From the NCBI GenBank assembly GCA_903842455.1, contig CAIMLX010000249.1:1-62476 (forward strand): a stretch of DNA of 62,476 nt. The letters are read 5' to 3'. Below are positions 62,462 to 62,476 of this stretch, in pieces; positions within the stretch are counted from its first letter, which is position 1, and every line of letters begins with the position of its first letter. Origin of the DNA: an uncultured Hyphomicrobiales bacterium. GTDB taxonomy: Bacteria; Pseudomonadota; Alphaproteobacteria; Rhizobiales; Devosiaceae. The translations under genes were made by a program, and so were the position numbers. The notes beneath the pieces were generated by a model. That model had not been told where the DNA came from, searched no databases, and saw only the letters and a program-made list of their open reading frames with translations.

Positions 62462-62476
62462 CAGTCAGTGATCTCC

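Overview
The window is high-GC chromosomal DNA from an alphaproteobacterium. Gene content and order suggest Hyphomicrobiales, probably close to Devosia: CobS/CobT cobaltochelatase subunits, a CarD regulator, FdxA ferredoxin, a Suv3-like helicase beside an S4 protein, and two Ku genes with LigD. General-stress (EcfG-type, GGAAC-N16/17-CGTT) and CtrA-type (TTAA-N7-TTAA) sites are also present. The genus is inferred; no rRNA or marker search was possible. About 70 protein genes and one tRNA gene are supported. Both window edges cut through gene clusters.

Layout. 1-6.2 kb holds housekeeping genes: an L,D-transpeptidase lipoprotein (cut by the left edge), accA, a zinc-ribbon protein, xerD, aroK-aroB, and an OmpA-like protein with a CBM60-like domain. 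6.4-16.1 kb has an OGT/SPINDLY-like TPR glycosyltransferase, bolA, a J-domain protein, cobS-cobT, an esterase-like phytase-family protein, a queuosine-precursor transporter, rpmB and two secreted proteins. 16.7-30.5 kb has the Suv3-like helicase with its S4 partner, a DegT-fold protein, fdxA, carD, a ParD/ParE-type toxin-antitoxin pair, msrB, a fatty-acid-modification-type operon (FAD oxidoreductase, DUF1365, DUF1295) divergent from a DUF2177 gene, an M48 protease and a thermonuclease.

30.53-46.74 kb is the most unusual part. It begins with an intact tRNA-Arg(CCT) and ends with a direct repeat of the last 38 bases of that tRNA, the classic footprint of a genomic island. No integrase lies between the repeats. 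The cargo is stress-oriented: TreZ, a transglutaminase-like protein, several very small proteins (one of 59 aa), an SRAP/YedK abasic-site protein, a full three-domain LigD, two different Ku proteins, a CBM9-like protein, and a CHASE2-GGDEF-EAL protein divergent from a FecR protein. By eye, ligD, both ku genes and two small-protein units have EcfG-type general-stress promoters. I infer an island whose NHEJ module is induced by the general stress response.

46.7-62.5 kb returns to ordinary content: a CAP-domain lipoprotein, TusA-like protein, DacF-type carboxypeptidase, a WYL regulator divergent from a DJ-1/PfpI protein, a stress-type glycine-rich protein, AzlCD, a MATE exporter, HxlR-AAC(3), nudC-aminotransferase-hpt, a VbhA-like/Fic pair, an enolase-superfamily enzyme, a triple-LCCL secreted protein and a polar amino-acid ABC transporter running off the right edge.
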